Shown in pieces: positions 12,506-26,031 of a stretch of 64,000 nt of DNA (its first letter is position 1; each line of letters opens with the position of its first letter). Origin of the DNA: Bradysia coprophila (lineage: Eukaryota > Arthropoda > Insecta > Diptera > Sciaridae); assembly GCF_014529535.1 (NCBI RefSeq), contig NW_023503555.1, forward strand, positions 5,828,001 through 5,892,000. The letters run 5' to 3'. The notes beneath the pieces are model-generated. The model ran no database searches, was not told the DNA's origin, and was given only the letters and a program-made list of their open reading frames with translations. The translations under genes were made by a program, and so were the position numbers.

Positions 12506-14364
12506 CCCCGTACGAAGTACTGGGGGCTTATAAGATTAATATGCCGTTTGTAACACGTCGAATTGGAAGCAGACAGTAAGGGCAAAGCATTTGGTTATGT
12601 TCATAGATGACGAATCCGCAATAAAAAAAATGTCCGTCCGTCCGTCCGTCCGTCCGTCCGTCCGTGACCCCTCTAGCTAGAGTAAATCGCAACCTTTTTT
12701 CAAAATTCTTTTTTTCCCCGATTGGTATCGACAAAAGTAAGGTCAAGTTCGAAAATGGGCATGGTAGGGTCGGCCCTTCCAGAGCTAGGGCCCTATAGGT
12801 GTTTTTCAGTCTTTCGACGATATCTACCGAAATATGCACGCAATAGCTGCTTGTGATATATCAAATGAAAGGTATTGACGAGTAGAACAAAGTTGCTGAA
12901 CATTGTTTTTGGGTAAGATGCAACGTGGGCTTGTTGGGAGGGCTCAAAGGTCGTTACTCGGCCCTAAGTGTTTTTTGCACATAAATCGAGTAAATCTCAT
13001 CCGATTTTGCTAGTTTTAGTTTTTTATGGAAGGTAATTGAATACCGAAAAGAACGTGACGAAAAAAGTTTCAAATTAGGGCCCTTGGACTAAGGCCGCTA
13101 CTCGGCCCTAAGTGTTTTTTGCACATAAATCGAGTAAATCTCATCCGATTTTGCTAGATTTAGTTTTTTATGGAGTCTAATTGAATACCGAATAGAATGA
13201 TGGCGAAAAAAGATTCAAATTTGGGCCCTTGGACTAAGGCCGCTACTCGGCCCTAAGTGTTTTTTGCACATAAATCGAGTAAATCTCATCCGATTTTGCT
13301 AGTTTTTGTTTCATTTGAGAGATAATTGAATGACGAATAGAATGATGGCAAAAAAAGTTTCAAATTTGGGCCCTTGGACTAAGGCCGCTACTCGGCCCTA
13401 AGTGTTTTTTGCACATAAATCGAGTAAATCTCATCCGATTTTGCTAGATTTAGTTTCATTTGAGAGATAATTGAATGCCGAATAGAATGATGGCGAAAAA
13501 AGTTTCAAATTTGGTCCCTTGGACTAAGGCCGCTACTCGGCCCTAAGTGTTTTTTGCACATAAATCGAGTAAATCTCATCCGATTTTGCTAGATTTAGTT
13601 TTTTATGGAAGGTAATTGAATGCCGAATAGAATGATGGCGAAAAAAGTTTCAAATTTGGGCTCTTGGACTAAGGCCGCTACTCGGCCCTAAGTGTTTTTT
13701 GCACATAAATCGAGTAAATCTCATCCGATTTTGCTAGATTTAGTTTTTTATGGAGTCTAATTGAATACCGAAAAGAACGTGGCGAAAAAAGTTTCAAATT
13801 TGGGCCCTTGGACTAAGGCCGCTACTCGGCCCTAAGTGTTTTTTGCACATAAATCGAGTAAATCTCATCCGATTTTGCTAGTTTTTGTTTCATTTGAGAG
13901 ATAATTGAATGACGAATAGAATGATGGCAAAAAAAGTTTCAAATTTGGGCCCTTGCACTAAGGCCGCTACTCGGCCCTAAGTGCTTTTTGCACATAAATC
14001 GAGTAAATCTCAAACGATTTTGCTTGTTTTTGTTTCATTTGAGAGGTAATTGAATACCCAATGGAAAGTTGGCAAAACATTTTGGGTTTCTAAAATAATG
14101 TCGTAAATTGTTGGTTTTATTTGAAAGGTACTTCGTACGGGCTTTCGTAATTGCGCTATGCGCAATTTTAAAAATGAACAGTTTCAGTAAATTTGACAAT
14201 GCGCAACTTGACTTGCATTTTGGTAACATACGCATTAGAGGGTTGTGGACGTATTAGGGTTCCGAGCTTATTAGGGCTACGGACGTATAATGGTTGCGGA
14301 CAAAATTGGATTACGGGTTGTACGGGGCTAAGTCGCAGCAAACGCTCCGACTGTTCTGATGCCT
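12506..14364 (+). mobile_element. Element Q, copy 1, carrying an internal 145-bp tandem array
   Basis: Starts GCCCCGTACGAAGTAC, has a TCCG microsatellite at about 12630-12664, then eight 145-bp units, then GTACTTCGTACGGGC at about 14128-14143. It ends near CTCCGACTGTTCTGATG. An opposite-orientation relative with the same ends, array and microsatellite lies at 51397-52849. The plan of a microsatellite plus a central tandem array resembles helentron/DINE-like non-autonomous elements, but I do not see diagnostic termini, so the class is open. Confidence 0.7.
12953..14100 (+). repeat. 145-bp tandem repeat array, ~8 units
   Basis: CTACTCGGCCCTAAGTG recurs near 12953, 13097, 13242, 13387, 13532, 13677, 13821 and 13966, a period of 144-145 bp. 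Units differ by a few substitutions. Confidence 0.95.
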
Positions 14365-14723
14365 TGTTTTTTTACTATTTTCGTTCACTGTTAACCCATT
14401 TGTATAAACAAATTTAGTTCACAATAGATTTACCCGAGTTCATGCATTGTATGCATTTACCTCAACTCGTAATCTTGTTTCCTATTCCCGTAAAAATCGC
14501 ATATCTAATGTTATACCATTACAACGACAGAGTGTTAAAGCGCCATAACGCTTTCAATTTTACAAAGCGTGACACTGGAAAAAGAAACCAAAACCAGAAT
14601 ATACAAGCAGTTCGCACGGCAATAACTGCAACAATGACACCGAATTTTCTATTATTGCATTATATGGAATAATGTTATGCATGAAAACGTATACACGAAT
14701 AAACGTTGGGAAATTCCTTGAAA

Positions 14724-15987
14724 TTATGCCCGCAGGTTAATAAGCGGGCGTGACGCAAGTCCACTACCAAAAAAGTTTAAAATTTTATTTTGGGGACGGC
14801 GAAGCATATATACATAAACTTTTGACTTCCCCCTTAACTCTTCTTTAAACTAGGATATCTGGAATCTAGGAATCCATACGAGTTCAACGAGCCATCACAC
14901 GTTACTGCAGCTTCAAAATTGGCCGATATATTGAACTTCGAAATATTGATGTTTGTATGAAAATAGGCAGAATTTCGTATTTTCAGATAATGCAATCGCC
15001 TACGTTAGTTAGTTAGTTACTCAGTTAGTTAGTTCCTATGTAAAACTGGATCCAGTAACTCCTAAACGCTTCTACTCATTTTCGTGAAATTTTAAAACTA
15101 ATCCCAAAAATAAGAATGTAATTTTCAAAAGTTGGAAAAGCTGGAGCTCCCCAAAGTCTCCATATAAAAGCCAATTTGTATATGTGTGTGTTGTATATTT
15201 TGGTGTATGATAATATAGATGGTAATGTGGTGAATGGTGTGTAATGTTGTGGGATGTGTTGGGAGTTGTGTTGATCATTAAGTATTAACTTCCACTAGGT
15301 TGGTTCCTAAAATTTTGGATGACAGATGATTCCTCTGGCTCTTTTTAAATTCCATCGAATTTTTCGATGAATTTGGGTTATTTTCGATATAAGTGAGGTG
15401 TCCCAAGGTTGATTCCTGAATTTTGGGATGAGAGATGATTCCTCTGGCACTTTCTAACTTCCACCGGATTTTTCGATGAATTTGGGTTATTTTCGATATA
15501 AGTGAGGTGTTCCAAGGTTGGTTCCTAACTTTTGGGATGAGAGATGATTCCTCTGGAACTTCCTAACTTCCATCGATTTTTCGATGGATTTTGATTATTT
15601 TCAATATAAATAAGATGTTCCAAGTTCGGTTCCTAAATTTTGGGATGAGAGATGATTCCTCTGGCAATTCCTAACTTCCATCGGATTTTTTGTTGGATTT
15701 GAGCTGTTGTCGCCATGAGGTCTTACAAAACTAGTGACCGTTACCAATAAACTTCCAAAATAATTGATATCCGCCAAAAAACTCTAAAGTGTGACGCAAG
15801 TGTGTTGAGGAAACTAATGTTAGGAAAATAGTTAAAATGCTTGTCAACTTGTAACGCAATTTTTTTCTAAATTTTTTGTTGATAGAACTTTTGCATTGAG
15901 GCGCAGAATGCGTCACCCTCAGCGATATCAGTTACTTTGTAAGTAGAAACAAGGACTTGAGTCACACTTTCACCCTTTCTGGTTTTT
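14724..15987 (+). mobile_element. Element P, copy 2
   Basis: Same landmarks as copy 1: ATTATGCCC, GGGCGTGACGCAAGTCCAC, and near the end GCAGAATGCGTCACC, GGACTTGAGTCAC and GGTTTTTT. This copy carries a 108-bp tandem array, of which single decayed units (GGTTGGTTCCTGAAAT) are visible in copy 1 near 12130. Confidence 0.6.
15298..15710 (+). repeat. 108-bp tandem array, ~4 units
   Basis: GGTTCCTAA...TTTTGGGATGAGAG blocks recur near 15298, 15406, 15515 and 15623, each followed by GATGATTCCTCTGGC and a TTTTTCGATG block. Confidence 0.85.
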
Positions 15988-15989
15988 TG

Positions 15990-18900
15990 ACGGATATTCT
16001 TAGCCATAACAAATCTATGCGCAAACCGTATATGTGAGGGTACTCGTCACATTCAAAAATGAAATTGTGAAGAGTTTTTTTTTTGTTACTTTCTTCATCG
16101 CCTTGATGGTTATTGTTCGCCGTTTGTAGTGGCACAGTAAATATAATTTACTAGATTATCTCTCCTACTATATAGTATAAACAGTGAATAAATAATTCAG
16201 CTGTCTCGCCATATATATAAGTATAAATAACAATGTCGTAAGTTTATGTTCGTTTTCATACCGGGGGAAGTCTCCAATTTTTATTTTTCATGTGTTCCAT
16301 GTTACACAAAATGCTTCATACATCCGAGAGAAGAATATATGCAAAAATTGTTCATAAATCATTCGTTCTCTCGCAGAAAATATTTATTCCGCACATAGTT
16401 TTTTGGTGTTGTTGTTGTTGTTGCTTCTTTTAGATATATTTATTCACTCCATGGGATGTGTATCTCAAAGTTATTTTTCTAAAACAAATTCCATGTTTAA
16501 TTTTTCAGAAAATTGGTTTGGTTATTTATCTTTGGCAAATTCAATTACTTGCCATTTTTACAATGGATATAAATATAACGTAACGCATACATCGTTGTCG
16601 TCGTCGTCGTTCCCATCCCATATAATATAGCTTACCAATAATACAAAGTGCAGCGATATGTAATGTTATAGTGGAGAGTAACAAAAAGGAGTAAAATCAA
16701 TATAAAATTTTATTGTGTACACGAGAGTGTCTTTCTTTCAAACAATCATACCTTTTCTTCAACTTGACCGTTTGAAAGAAAAAAAAGAACTTCAATTTAT
16801 TTCTTGCAATATTCCTTCATCGAATATGAATTTTTCGTTTGCTTCTGTTTTGTTATTTTTCTTTTCTTCTACTTACGGGTTTTCTTTTTTCTTTTCTTCA
16901 TTCCCATCCATAACGAGCCACTTGAATTTGTCTGTGAAAACCCCCACCAGCCTTTCGAATTACATCTTCAAACTAACTGTAATTGGACCACAACTTTCTA
17001 TGATTGCAAGTTTTTGGTTTTTGTAGTGCTCTTGCAGTGTTCGGCTTGGCGAATATGTATGTAAATTTTGCAATATGAAATTATGATATATGTTTGAGGT
17101 TTTTAAGTTCTTCCATCGCTCATTACATTAAAAGGTAAAGATTTTTCTTTTTTGTGGAGATATTGCAAAGTTTTGTTGTGTATTTTGACTTATTGTGGCA
17201 GAAATTTTCGTCTTAAATTTTGCTATATTGTAGAGCCACGTTGAGTTCTATTGATTTTTCTCTTCAAAATTATACCCAGATGATTTTAACAAATTTATTT
17301 AGTTTGAAGTGTGGTTGTTATGTCGGTTTAATATATATTAACATAGAGTGCAAATAGAGTAGATGCTAGGAGATCAGTTGGAGAATAAACAGAACTGAAG
17401 AGATGATTAAAGTTAATTAGAAAGGTCAATTGATTAACTGACATCGTTCTTTGATGTTATGTACCTTTGAAGGATCAACTGGTGCTAAATGATTCACTTT
17501 AAATATGTTTGTTCCACCGAGAATTGAAATACGACTCTTTTCAGCACTCATTTTAGTGTTGTAAAGTGACTCATTTCAGCACCTGTTTGATGTCATATTA
17601 CAACACTCAAAGCAGTGTTGATATGGAATTTGTATGAGTTGTTACAGCATTCGTTTGAGTATCGGGATTTTTCTCAGAGAGACAAACCAAATCTCCTTTA
17701 AATTTTAGAATTTGAGCCTTCAAATTTTGTTATTTAAATTCGTCACACTTTCAATCAAATTTATAAAAAAAAGAAGAAAATTTTTTGGCATAGTGTAGAA
17801 TAATTTTTAGTTGCTATTTGTGTATGGAATTGAAATAAATTCATATGCGAGAACCTAATTATGAATTTTACCAACCTTCGCTTGTTCGCTTGCATGTTTG
17901 GCGATATTGATAAAATTTTGAAAATAGTTCGAAGGCCTGATTCAAAGATCTCGTTTAGGAGCTAGGGCTTTCGGAAATTGTCCTAAAATCTTCATATACT
18001 TACGTGTGGAATGAGTGTTTTGTATGTGTGTGTAAGTAAATCTCGTTGTGTTGTGAAGTTAGAGTTTTGGTTTCACATTCTTAAAACTGTGGCATGTAGT
18101 AGGCTGTGAGTGTGGATGGTCGCGAAAATTTTTGCTCCTTGAAACTAAATTTAAAATCAAAATAAAATCGTCTAATTATCACTAAATATTAATTAAACCG
18201 TCTCGAAAGTATCTTGGACGGATGCGCCTTGCTTAACAGTGAAATTTGCACGAAGTGGCTCTTTGTTTTGAGACTCGCAGTAGACTAATTTTCTGTCTGG
18301 CTTCATAAAAGACTTGAAGATCGCGTTACCGTAGTTGAGGATTACTTAAGTCAAAAATTGTGATGCATTGTCGCACGGGAAGCTATGTATGAAGATTGCG
18401 AGAGATGGTTGCCCCGTCTTGGCTTTGCTTCGTATCCCACTCAAAAATGCATAGGCGAAATTTCAAGCACTACCAGTTATTTTGAGCTCGAGCAGTTGGT
18501 TCATCTCCCCACTGCCACTTACGATGGGGATCCATTGTGTGGATCCCCGATTGGACTAGAATGATCTTTGGACTGTTGGAAGCTTTTTTTGGCGGATAAG
18601 AGATACAAAAATGAATTTGAGAGCAAGTCTACATCAAAACTGTTAATTTCCTCTACGAGCTGTATATGAATATCAATGAATTTGGGTGGATAAATGGAAT
18701 GGTTTAAATATTGGAATCAATGCTGGCACTAGCTACGATCTTCACTTTTTTGCATATTTTATTATGACGACAAATCGAATGGGCAAACAAGGTACTAACT
18801 TGAATGAATACAGGTAATTTCAATGAAGACTATGTTCAACTATATTGAGACAAATTTAGTAGCTAGTCCGGCCACAAGTCGAGCGACGGTGGTTGTTGTT

Positions 18901-20758
18901 AGTTTTAAGTTGTACATGTCAACTTGTATAACTTGGAGGATCAAAAGGTGGTTCTGTCGGTAACGCTTTGTGCTACCAAAGTTCCAACGTTCATATCCTT
19001 CTGGTCGTGTGCGAAGGCACCAGGCTTGATTGTGTCAGGTCAGGTCAGGTCACATTCTTAAAACTGTGGCAGTTGGAGTTTTCGTTTCTTCGACAAAGTC
19101 TCAGAGTTTTAAGAGTGGAATAGTGTGTGGTATTTGGTATTTTAGACATAGGTCCTGAATCAACCTTGATCTACGAAAGAGATGATATCAGATAAATCCT
19201 CTTAGAAGAGGCAAGGTGATGCAAGTGCTTTACTTACAAAAGTATTAATATCACGGATACCATGTTAAGGCCAACTAAAGAACGAATATAGTAATATAAT
19301 ACAATAAAGCGATGAGCAACAGGCAAAAGCGTTACATAAATTGAATTTAAATTTAAAATTTAAATTTTTTCTATGTAAGTAAACAAAAGCTTTAATCGAA
19401 AGTAGAGTTACTACAGAAGGAGAACCGAAAACATCTGACATTTGTGACGCAATTTTTTTAGTATTCCTTGGTTGTAAAGTTAAATTTTTGCGTATCGGAG
19501 CTAGTAGAGAACCTGCGTTACTCTTCTGTCTGATTTAACAGTACACACACGTCTTATACTTCTGTATACCCGATCCAAAGACGTAATGCTCAGTCCCGAG
19601 TACGTTTCATGGCCCGAACTACCACTTTTGTCTTTGTTTTGAAAAATTATGCAACAAATTTAAGTTGTTCAATTGATAACAGATGGCGTGGCTTTCTTAA
19701 GTTCTGGCGTTGGAAGTTCTTGGGAGTAGTTAGAGGACGCTCAAGAATAGTTATATTGCGCTTTTTCCGGTATAACTTTCAGGGACCCCGGATAACTCAG
19801 TGAATTTTTCATTTTCCAAGACAAAGTTCTTCTAGCGAACCTTTCAGATTCTGGTCCAATCATCAAAAAATATTTAGTTTCGCCAGCGATATTTAAGTTT
19901 TACGTTAAGACCGTTAAACTTCCGTTATTTACCGGTTCAAAACAACCAAGAAAAAGATTAAGTTCGGAAAGTCATCTCGTCGTTAAAAATCAAAAAAGTT
20001 CTAAATCGATGACATAAGAACCCGCAGTATTAGGAATGCAAAAAGTTTCAACAGGATACGTTAAGTATTTATCAATCTATAGTCTTGTTTATTTCACTTC
20101 GATAAAAAGCTCTATTTAAACTGAAAGTGCGATTGTTCCAACTGAAAGGAGCTCACACAAAAAGTGGTTCTACCTATGTTAATACAACATAATCTAAATA
20201 GAGCCAAGAAAGAAAGATAGAAGTAAAAAAAACCTGAAAATAAAAATATCCAAAATAAAACCGAACAAAATATCTTCATTTAAACTTTGAAAAGTTTGAA
20301 TATAGAAAACAGCCATCATTACATTTTCAAGGATGAATGTACTACTACGACTCTCCGTAAAAAGAGTATAATTTAGAAGAAAATATTTTGAAGGAAAACT
20401 TTTCCCAACAAGAAAAGGGGTTAAAAAGCATTACAAAATATGGTTTCCAAACTTTTACAACCTAATAATTTTTAAATATGAGTGTCATTATTGTCATTAT
20501 ACAAAATAGGCACCCGGGGTTATAGCAAACGATAAAGAAGATATCTCTTCGCTTTTTGTTTTATGTCTTTTGGTAAAATTATGACGATTTCGTATTACAT
20601 ATAACAAATTAAGATAGAGACGAAAATGAATTATAAGATTAAAAATCATCCTCCTTTTTCGTATTCTGTAATTGGCTACATTGCGCTTACCTTTCGCATA
20701 AATTTGTGCTTCAAAACTTAAATATTTCAACCGTAACCACAATCGCAATCAGACGCAA
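15990..20758. other. No gene seen
   Basis: Frames here are short and of low complexity (Leu-rich frame at 16403, Phe/Ser-rich frame at 16715). Simple repeats: GTT run at 16407, GTC run near 16597. Positions 17530-17660 hold imperfect repeats of AGCACTCATTTTAGTGTTG. No splice-supported coding exon was found on either strand. Confidence 0.45.
18945..19045 (+). repeat. Possible tRNA-derived SINE
   Basis: A box-B-like GTTCATATCC follows 30-40 bp after a box-A-like block (GGTTCTGTCGGTAACGC). Between them lies a CTTTG/CAAAG stem like an anticodon arm. A GGTCA tandem tail follows at about 19026-19050. The match to a tRNA is poor, so this is only a candidate. Confidence 0.25.
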
Positions 20759-20760
20759 AA

Positions 20761-20976
20761 TACAGTGGACGTTAATGAAATTTAGGCATAAACTTGCTTC
20801 GGCTGTTTTTAGCTGATACAAACTAAACTGATCACATGTATTTATCGGTTTTACCAATATCAGGCGCTGTATGTCAGTGACCATGTCACCCGTATACACA
20901 AGTATCCACACTTTTATTTGTATGAGTGGACCAGCTGAAGCAAATTCAAGACTAACTTTCACTGACATCCACTGTA
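20761..20976. mobile_element. Inverted-repeat MITE
   Basis: Ends TACAGTGGACGTTA and TGACATCCACTGTA are inverted copies; the similarity runs about 50 bp inward (ACTTGCTTCGGCTG against CAGCTGAAGCAAAT). Related half-copies occur near 27905-27960 and 33775. It abuts, sharing a TA, the next MITE. Confidence 0.65.
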
Positions 20977-21128
20977 CACACGCGGAATTCTGAAAACCGA
21001 CATATTTTCTGTTTTTGTGTTTTACGCGAGTTCTTGATTTCTCCCTTTAAAAATACATGCAAAAATCACAAAACGCTGAAAAAACACAAAACTGAAAATG
21101 TGTCGGTTTTCAGAATTCCGCGAGTGTA
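20975..21128. mobile_element. MITE of the CACTCGCGG family, copy 1
   Basis: Termini TACACACGCGGAATTCTGAA and TTCAGAATTCCGCGAGTGTA are nearly perfect inverted repeats extending about 40 bp inward (AACCGACA...). It is 154 bp, the same size as a second copy at 46941-47094. The TA at each end suggests a Tc1/mariner-type TA target. Confidence 0.8.
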
Positions 21129-21618
21129 CTTAGAAAATCCTTTAAATTTGCCACTTAAATTGTTAGTTTCGTCTTCTTCACCCAACTAATGACAAGCCGA
21201 GGGTGATGCTAGAAGAATTTTTGAAGAAAAATTATTAAAAAATGTCGCGGAAGTACCACGTTGCAGATGAGCTATGTCTTTCATCTTTATCTCCAGTCAC
21301 TCTGAGTAGTGTTATTCACATTACTTCAGATTTGTTTCAAGCCACTTCCTGTGACTTTCATAGACCTAATTTGCCATTACTCCATTACTTCGAGTTCATT
21401 TTACAATCAGAAGTTTAAAATGAAAAGCATTCAAAAGTAGTTGCAGAATCTCTTACGTTTTTTGTTGTCAATATCTGCTTCCAAATCTTTTACTTCATTT
21501 GTTTATGCAAGCAGACTTGCACTTCATTTGTCCGTGATATTCCATTGTATTCCATTTGGACTCGTGATACATAAACACTAAATTGTTCCACTTTATGTGT
21601 AGACGAATGTGAACCACA

Positions 21619-21627
21619 CTTCAGTCA
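21619..21627 (+). promoter_or_regulatory. Probable initiator of the dehydrogenase gene
   Basis: CTTCAGTCA contains the insect initiator TCAGT. It lies about 170 bp upstream of the chosen start codon at 21791, a reasonable 5' UTR length. There is no good TATA box in the 40 bp before it. Confidence 0.35.
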
Positions 21628-21790
21628 ACGCAAATTTCAAGCGATTATATTGATTACACTAAAAATGTAAATAATATAAATCATCGTCCGCTGTTTATCA
21701 AAATCAGTACCAACGAAACTGCAACAGCGTGAACCTAGACGAGCCCAAATACTATTAGTGTCGATTGTATTCGGAATTAACTGCGTTGTT

Positions 21791-23880
21791 ATGGAATTCT
21801 TAAGCTTGCATAACGTTACGAAAGAACTCACACTCAACAAGTGTGCCATACCAAAACCAATAGGACATGAGGTGTTGATACGAGTTGCATATTCGGGCAT
21901 TTGTGGAACGGATCTTCACATCTTGGATGTGAGTTTCGTGTAGCTTAGTTGAAACATGACGTGGCGACGATTTTTTTCCTCTTTTTTTCTAAAGGGCGAG
22001 TTTCCTGCGAAAAGTGATAGTCCACTAACATTGGGACACGAATTTGTTGGTACAGTTGAATCTGTGGGCAGTGAAGTGCATAACTTTACAGTCGGAGCCA
22101 AAGTTGCGGTCAATCCGAATAATGGTTGCAACAATTGTGATTTGTGCCACCGGGGCACATACCATTTTTGTGAAAACGGTGGCTTGAGAAGTACGATCGG
22201 AATCTTCAGAAATGGGGGTTGGGCAACCCATGCTATTGTGCCAGATAGTCAGGTATACTCTTAGCATCATTCAAAGCAGAAGAATATTTTGCGTCAAACG
22301 AGCAAAATTCGTTAGGTTCACCTTGTTCCCGATGGTGTGGATTTACAACATGCTGTTCTAGCAGAACCATTATCCTGCATTGCCCATGGCTGGAATAGAA
22401 TAGGCACGATTCATATTGGAGAGAAAGTTTTGGTACTTGGTGCGGGAATAATCGGTTTATTGTGGACAGCTATGCTTCATTTACATGGACTTAGAAAGAC
22501 TGTTACGGTTAGTGAGCCACAGGAAAAGAGACGTCTGGCAGTTGAGCGTTTGGGTGAGTTCGAAAAGTACCTAATCAAGTAAAACATCGATACATTTCTA
22601 GTCCTTGTCAAGCCGTTCAATTTTCTGCATCCTCTCTGTGAAAATTTTAGACTCGACCTTTTGACTATTATAGACTTTGCCAGTTTTTCGTCTTCTTTCT
22701 CAAGGTCACTAAGGAGTCATTCACAGATTACGCGGGCATTTCGATATTTTCTCGATACATTTTTGCATACATGGTGGTCTAAAATTAGTAATTTCTCGAG
22801 TGAGTGAGTAATGTGTGATGACCTCGTAAATTTTCAATAAATTCTTCGATTGATTTTTGTGTGTTTTTGTGGAATTCAGTTCTACAATCAGAGTCATTAT
22901 TACATAGATTCTTACAGTTAGCACAGTTTTTGAATAGTCAGCGCAGTTTTCGAACAGTTAGCACAGTTTTCAGACAGTTAGCATAGCTTTCGAGTGGTTA
23001 GCATATTTTTAGAACAGTTTCGAGGCTGTGGGTTCAGATGGAAGTCGGCACAGTTTTTAAACAGTTGAGGCTACGAGCCACAATTGTATTGAATGAACTG
23101 GAACACTATATCAAGTCGCTCAACTAGAACAATTTCGTATGCGAGCAGTCTTTTTTTTCGCTTTGAATAAATAAATTGTGCACTTCGACATTTCGTTCCT
23201 TTGAATATTAAACGCACTTCGTCGAATACACATGATTGACCGAGTGATGGCGATTGTTAAGTATTCAAATTAAATGTAATCAACAATTTCTAATTATATA
23301 CAACATGTAGATGCGATAGTGAAGTTACAGGTTTCAACTTTCTCAGGGTCATTCAAGTTATCACTGAGAATAGTAGTGGAAAAAATCTTATTTTTGTTTT
23401 AGTTTTTGTTTTTCAAATACTAAATCTTTCAGATTTGGACTATGACGTAAAGGCGCCAGCTCAAGTGAAAGATAAGTTTGATCTGGCTGTGGACTGTAGC
23501 GGCTCTGGCCCGGCAATGGAAAGCGCTGTATCGCTGTTGAAACATGGCGGGTGTCTATGCATCTTTGGTGTAGCCAATCCTAAGTCGACATTCGCTATTC
23601 GTCCGTTTGATGTTAAATATTACAAAACAACTGTCGATGCGGTCCGTTGCTGATAAATATTGTTTTCTTTCAGTTTTTCATGAAGGAGTTGAAAGTTCTG
23701 GGCGTGAATATCAATCCGTTTATGTTTCCCAAGGCATTGGATCTATTGCATGCGATGGGTGAGCGATATCTTGACTACAATAAGTTGGGAATTCGCGTTT
23801 TTAAACTGACCGAATATAAGGAAGCCTTGCAGGCTCTTCGTGACGGTGAAATTAGTAAGGCTGTGTTCAAATGTTTTTAG
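21791..23880 (+). CDS. Zinc-dependent polyol/alcohol dehydrogenase (MDR superfamily)
   Basis: Predicted exons: 21791-21928, 21995-22252, 22316-22553, 23433-23611, 23674-23880, giving 339 residues, the usual length for sorbitol-dehydrogenase-like enzymes. Seen: GICGTDLH with the catalytic-zinc Cys (about residue 40), LGHEFVG with the zinc-binding His-Glu, four structural-zinc cysteines in a GCNNCDLC...FC block, and the nucleotide-binding VLGAGIIG turn. The family uses NAD(P) to oxidise a secondary alcohol of a sugar alcohol; the insect homologs I recall are annotated as D-altritol 5-dehydrogenase-like or sorbitol dehydrogenase-like, but substrate cannot be read from sequence. The start at MEFLSL was preferred over an in-frame upstream Met because homologs begin close to it. 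Three introns are 62-66 bp; the last uses a weak donor (GTTAAA). Intron 3 (879 bp) carries a minisatellite. AATAAA lies at 23936. Confidence 0.88.
22914..23070. repeat. ~20-bp minisatellite inside dehydrogenase intron 3
   Basis: Six or seven imperfect units of AGTTAGCACAGTTTTCGAAC. Confidence 0.75.
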
Positions 23881-23944
23881 AAAGTGAGCAGTGGTTCTCA
23901 AAGCTGAAACTTGAACATACTCCAGAAGAAAATTTAATAAAAAA

Positions 23945-26030
23945 ATATATTTTATCACAACGCTTTTCGACCTTTTATTGCAGAAATAGTTATTTGGTAA
24001 CATAGTTTCGATGGTGTTGCTTGTAACTATAGCGTAGCGAGAAAATTAAATTTACTACTTTTTTTCCCAGAGGTCAACATAACGTTTTTCACAACAAAGG
24101 CTCCCTACGTTTCAGTTAAGGTTAGGAAATGACTATTTTCTCTCGTCTGCGTTGTGAAAAATCATTAAATCTTTTACTTCGTTATGTAACGTTGAATCAA
24201 AATCTATCACTTCACAATTTTCATCATTCAATTCGAAATATAATAGAGCACCAGCAGTGTTCATCGATTATTTTTTCATGCTTCGGAGACGAAAATGAGG
24301 TAAATTTTGCTTTCTTTTTAGTTTTCGTCCCTTTAGTTTACATGACTAGCAATAAAAAGATGAAAAGAAGAGAGTTTTCGTGTAAATTTTGTCGATCCGA
24401 GAACATAGTTGAGGTCAATAAACATACAAAAACGAGACTTTTCAATGAAAAGTTTTCATCTTTATGTTTAGTTATTTTAATTTAAATTTTTCCTCGTGGA
24501 AAAATTTAAATTTTTTTACTAAAATATGAGGTAACCTGTCAGGTCAGGTTAAGTCGTTGTAGCCCGAATCAAGTTTTAAACTGATTCAGGTCAGATTATT
24601 TTAATTCAGGTAGAATCAGGTTGATAGTTATTTCAGGTCTGGTCTCAGTGTGACCTGACCTGTTGTCCGAGCCTTCAAAAAATAGAGCGTTGAAATTAGC
24701 AAGGGTCTGCAAGAATAAGAACCTTGGAAATTAGTAATTTTGTGAAACGTAGTAGAAGTATACAAACATGTATTTTATTTTAGCATATCCCTATAAATCG
24801 ACTGATAGAACCCTGAACACCAATTTAATTCTTTTTTGGATTTTACAAAGAGACCGGAGACTCTTTTTTGGCTTACAAATCCGTTCGTTAATTTCAAATC
24901 TAGTCTCATGCATGGATTTCATTTCCATTCGTTTCGATTCTCTTCTCTATTTCTATTCCTTTTTATGTTTATTTAAAGGAATCAATGTACTTAATAGTAT
25001 GTGTACAAAATACTTGAAATGTTTTCACAAATAAAGCGAAAAATCGTAGCATAAAACTTGCAATCATTCCACGAACATTACGTTTTGTTTAGATATAAGT
25101 TTATAATAAGTACGAAATAAGCTCTTCGGATCTAACATTTACGGAAATATGCATGGAATTTCAGCATTCTGTGAATCTGGATGGTATATCGTGCCAACGA
25201 GCAAACGAACAACCATTAAATGGCAACAGAAGAAATCTTAGATGAAAGAAATGGGATAGCTATTTTCGCAATATCATGTTGTTGTTGGGTGGTGCTGCAT
25301 TTTACATTTTGTATACGTACTGTGTACTGTTGCAAAATGTTTACCATTTTTTCTCCATTCATGGAAAATGAATTTTAGTCAGTGACATAAATCAGAAGAG
25401 AAAATGTGGATTGGGCTAGCGACTTGAAGTTATATTAAATTTTCCTTTGAATGGCGATTTTTCACTATACTACGTAACAGTGGTAGTATGCTTTTTACGT
25501 TGACACCATAGCTAAGGATTTGTGAAGATTCGAATATCATATCGTTGCAGGGTCTGTCTAATATGAAAGACAGGTCATAATTTTAAGGCGACACAGTCGC
25601 AACTGTAACTGTCCATTATGGTAAGGTTGATTATACTCATTATACTGAACTTTAGCACGAACGAGTGTGAAAATTTGAAAAAAAATGCATTCTGCTTATG
25701 ATTCGCTAGATGTGTACAGGCAAAAAAATATGACTACCTTTCAATGTTTGTTGTTCCTTTACCAATACCACCATGGCTTGATGAGATGAGGTGTGAATTT
25801 TAATTTTAAATAATTTTCAAGTATTACATTGCATTCGTCTCTCAAAGTGGAAGAGTGCGTGGGCAGAAACCGTTGTCATATTTATGAAATGTTACATGTA
25901 GAACATTCAGCATTGAGTACAAGTATCGGAATCCGATCCGTCGAAAAACCCCATAGCAACAATAGTGCTCCAGCTAACGATGGAAGTATTTCTTGTCACG
26001 AAATAAATGTATGCCATTTGTATGTCCAGT
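23945..26030. other. No gene seen; small foldbacks
   Basis: A foldback at about 24339-24462 (GATGAAAAG...AGTTTTCGTG against ACGAGACTTTTCA) is related to the one at 62202-62418. About 24536-24665 is rich in CAGGTCAGG/CCTGACCTG. No coding exon is supported. Confidence 0.45.
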
Positions 26031-26031
26031 T

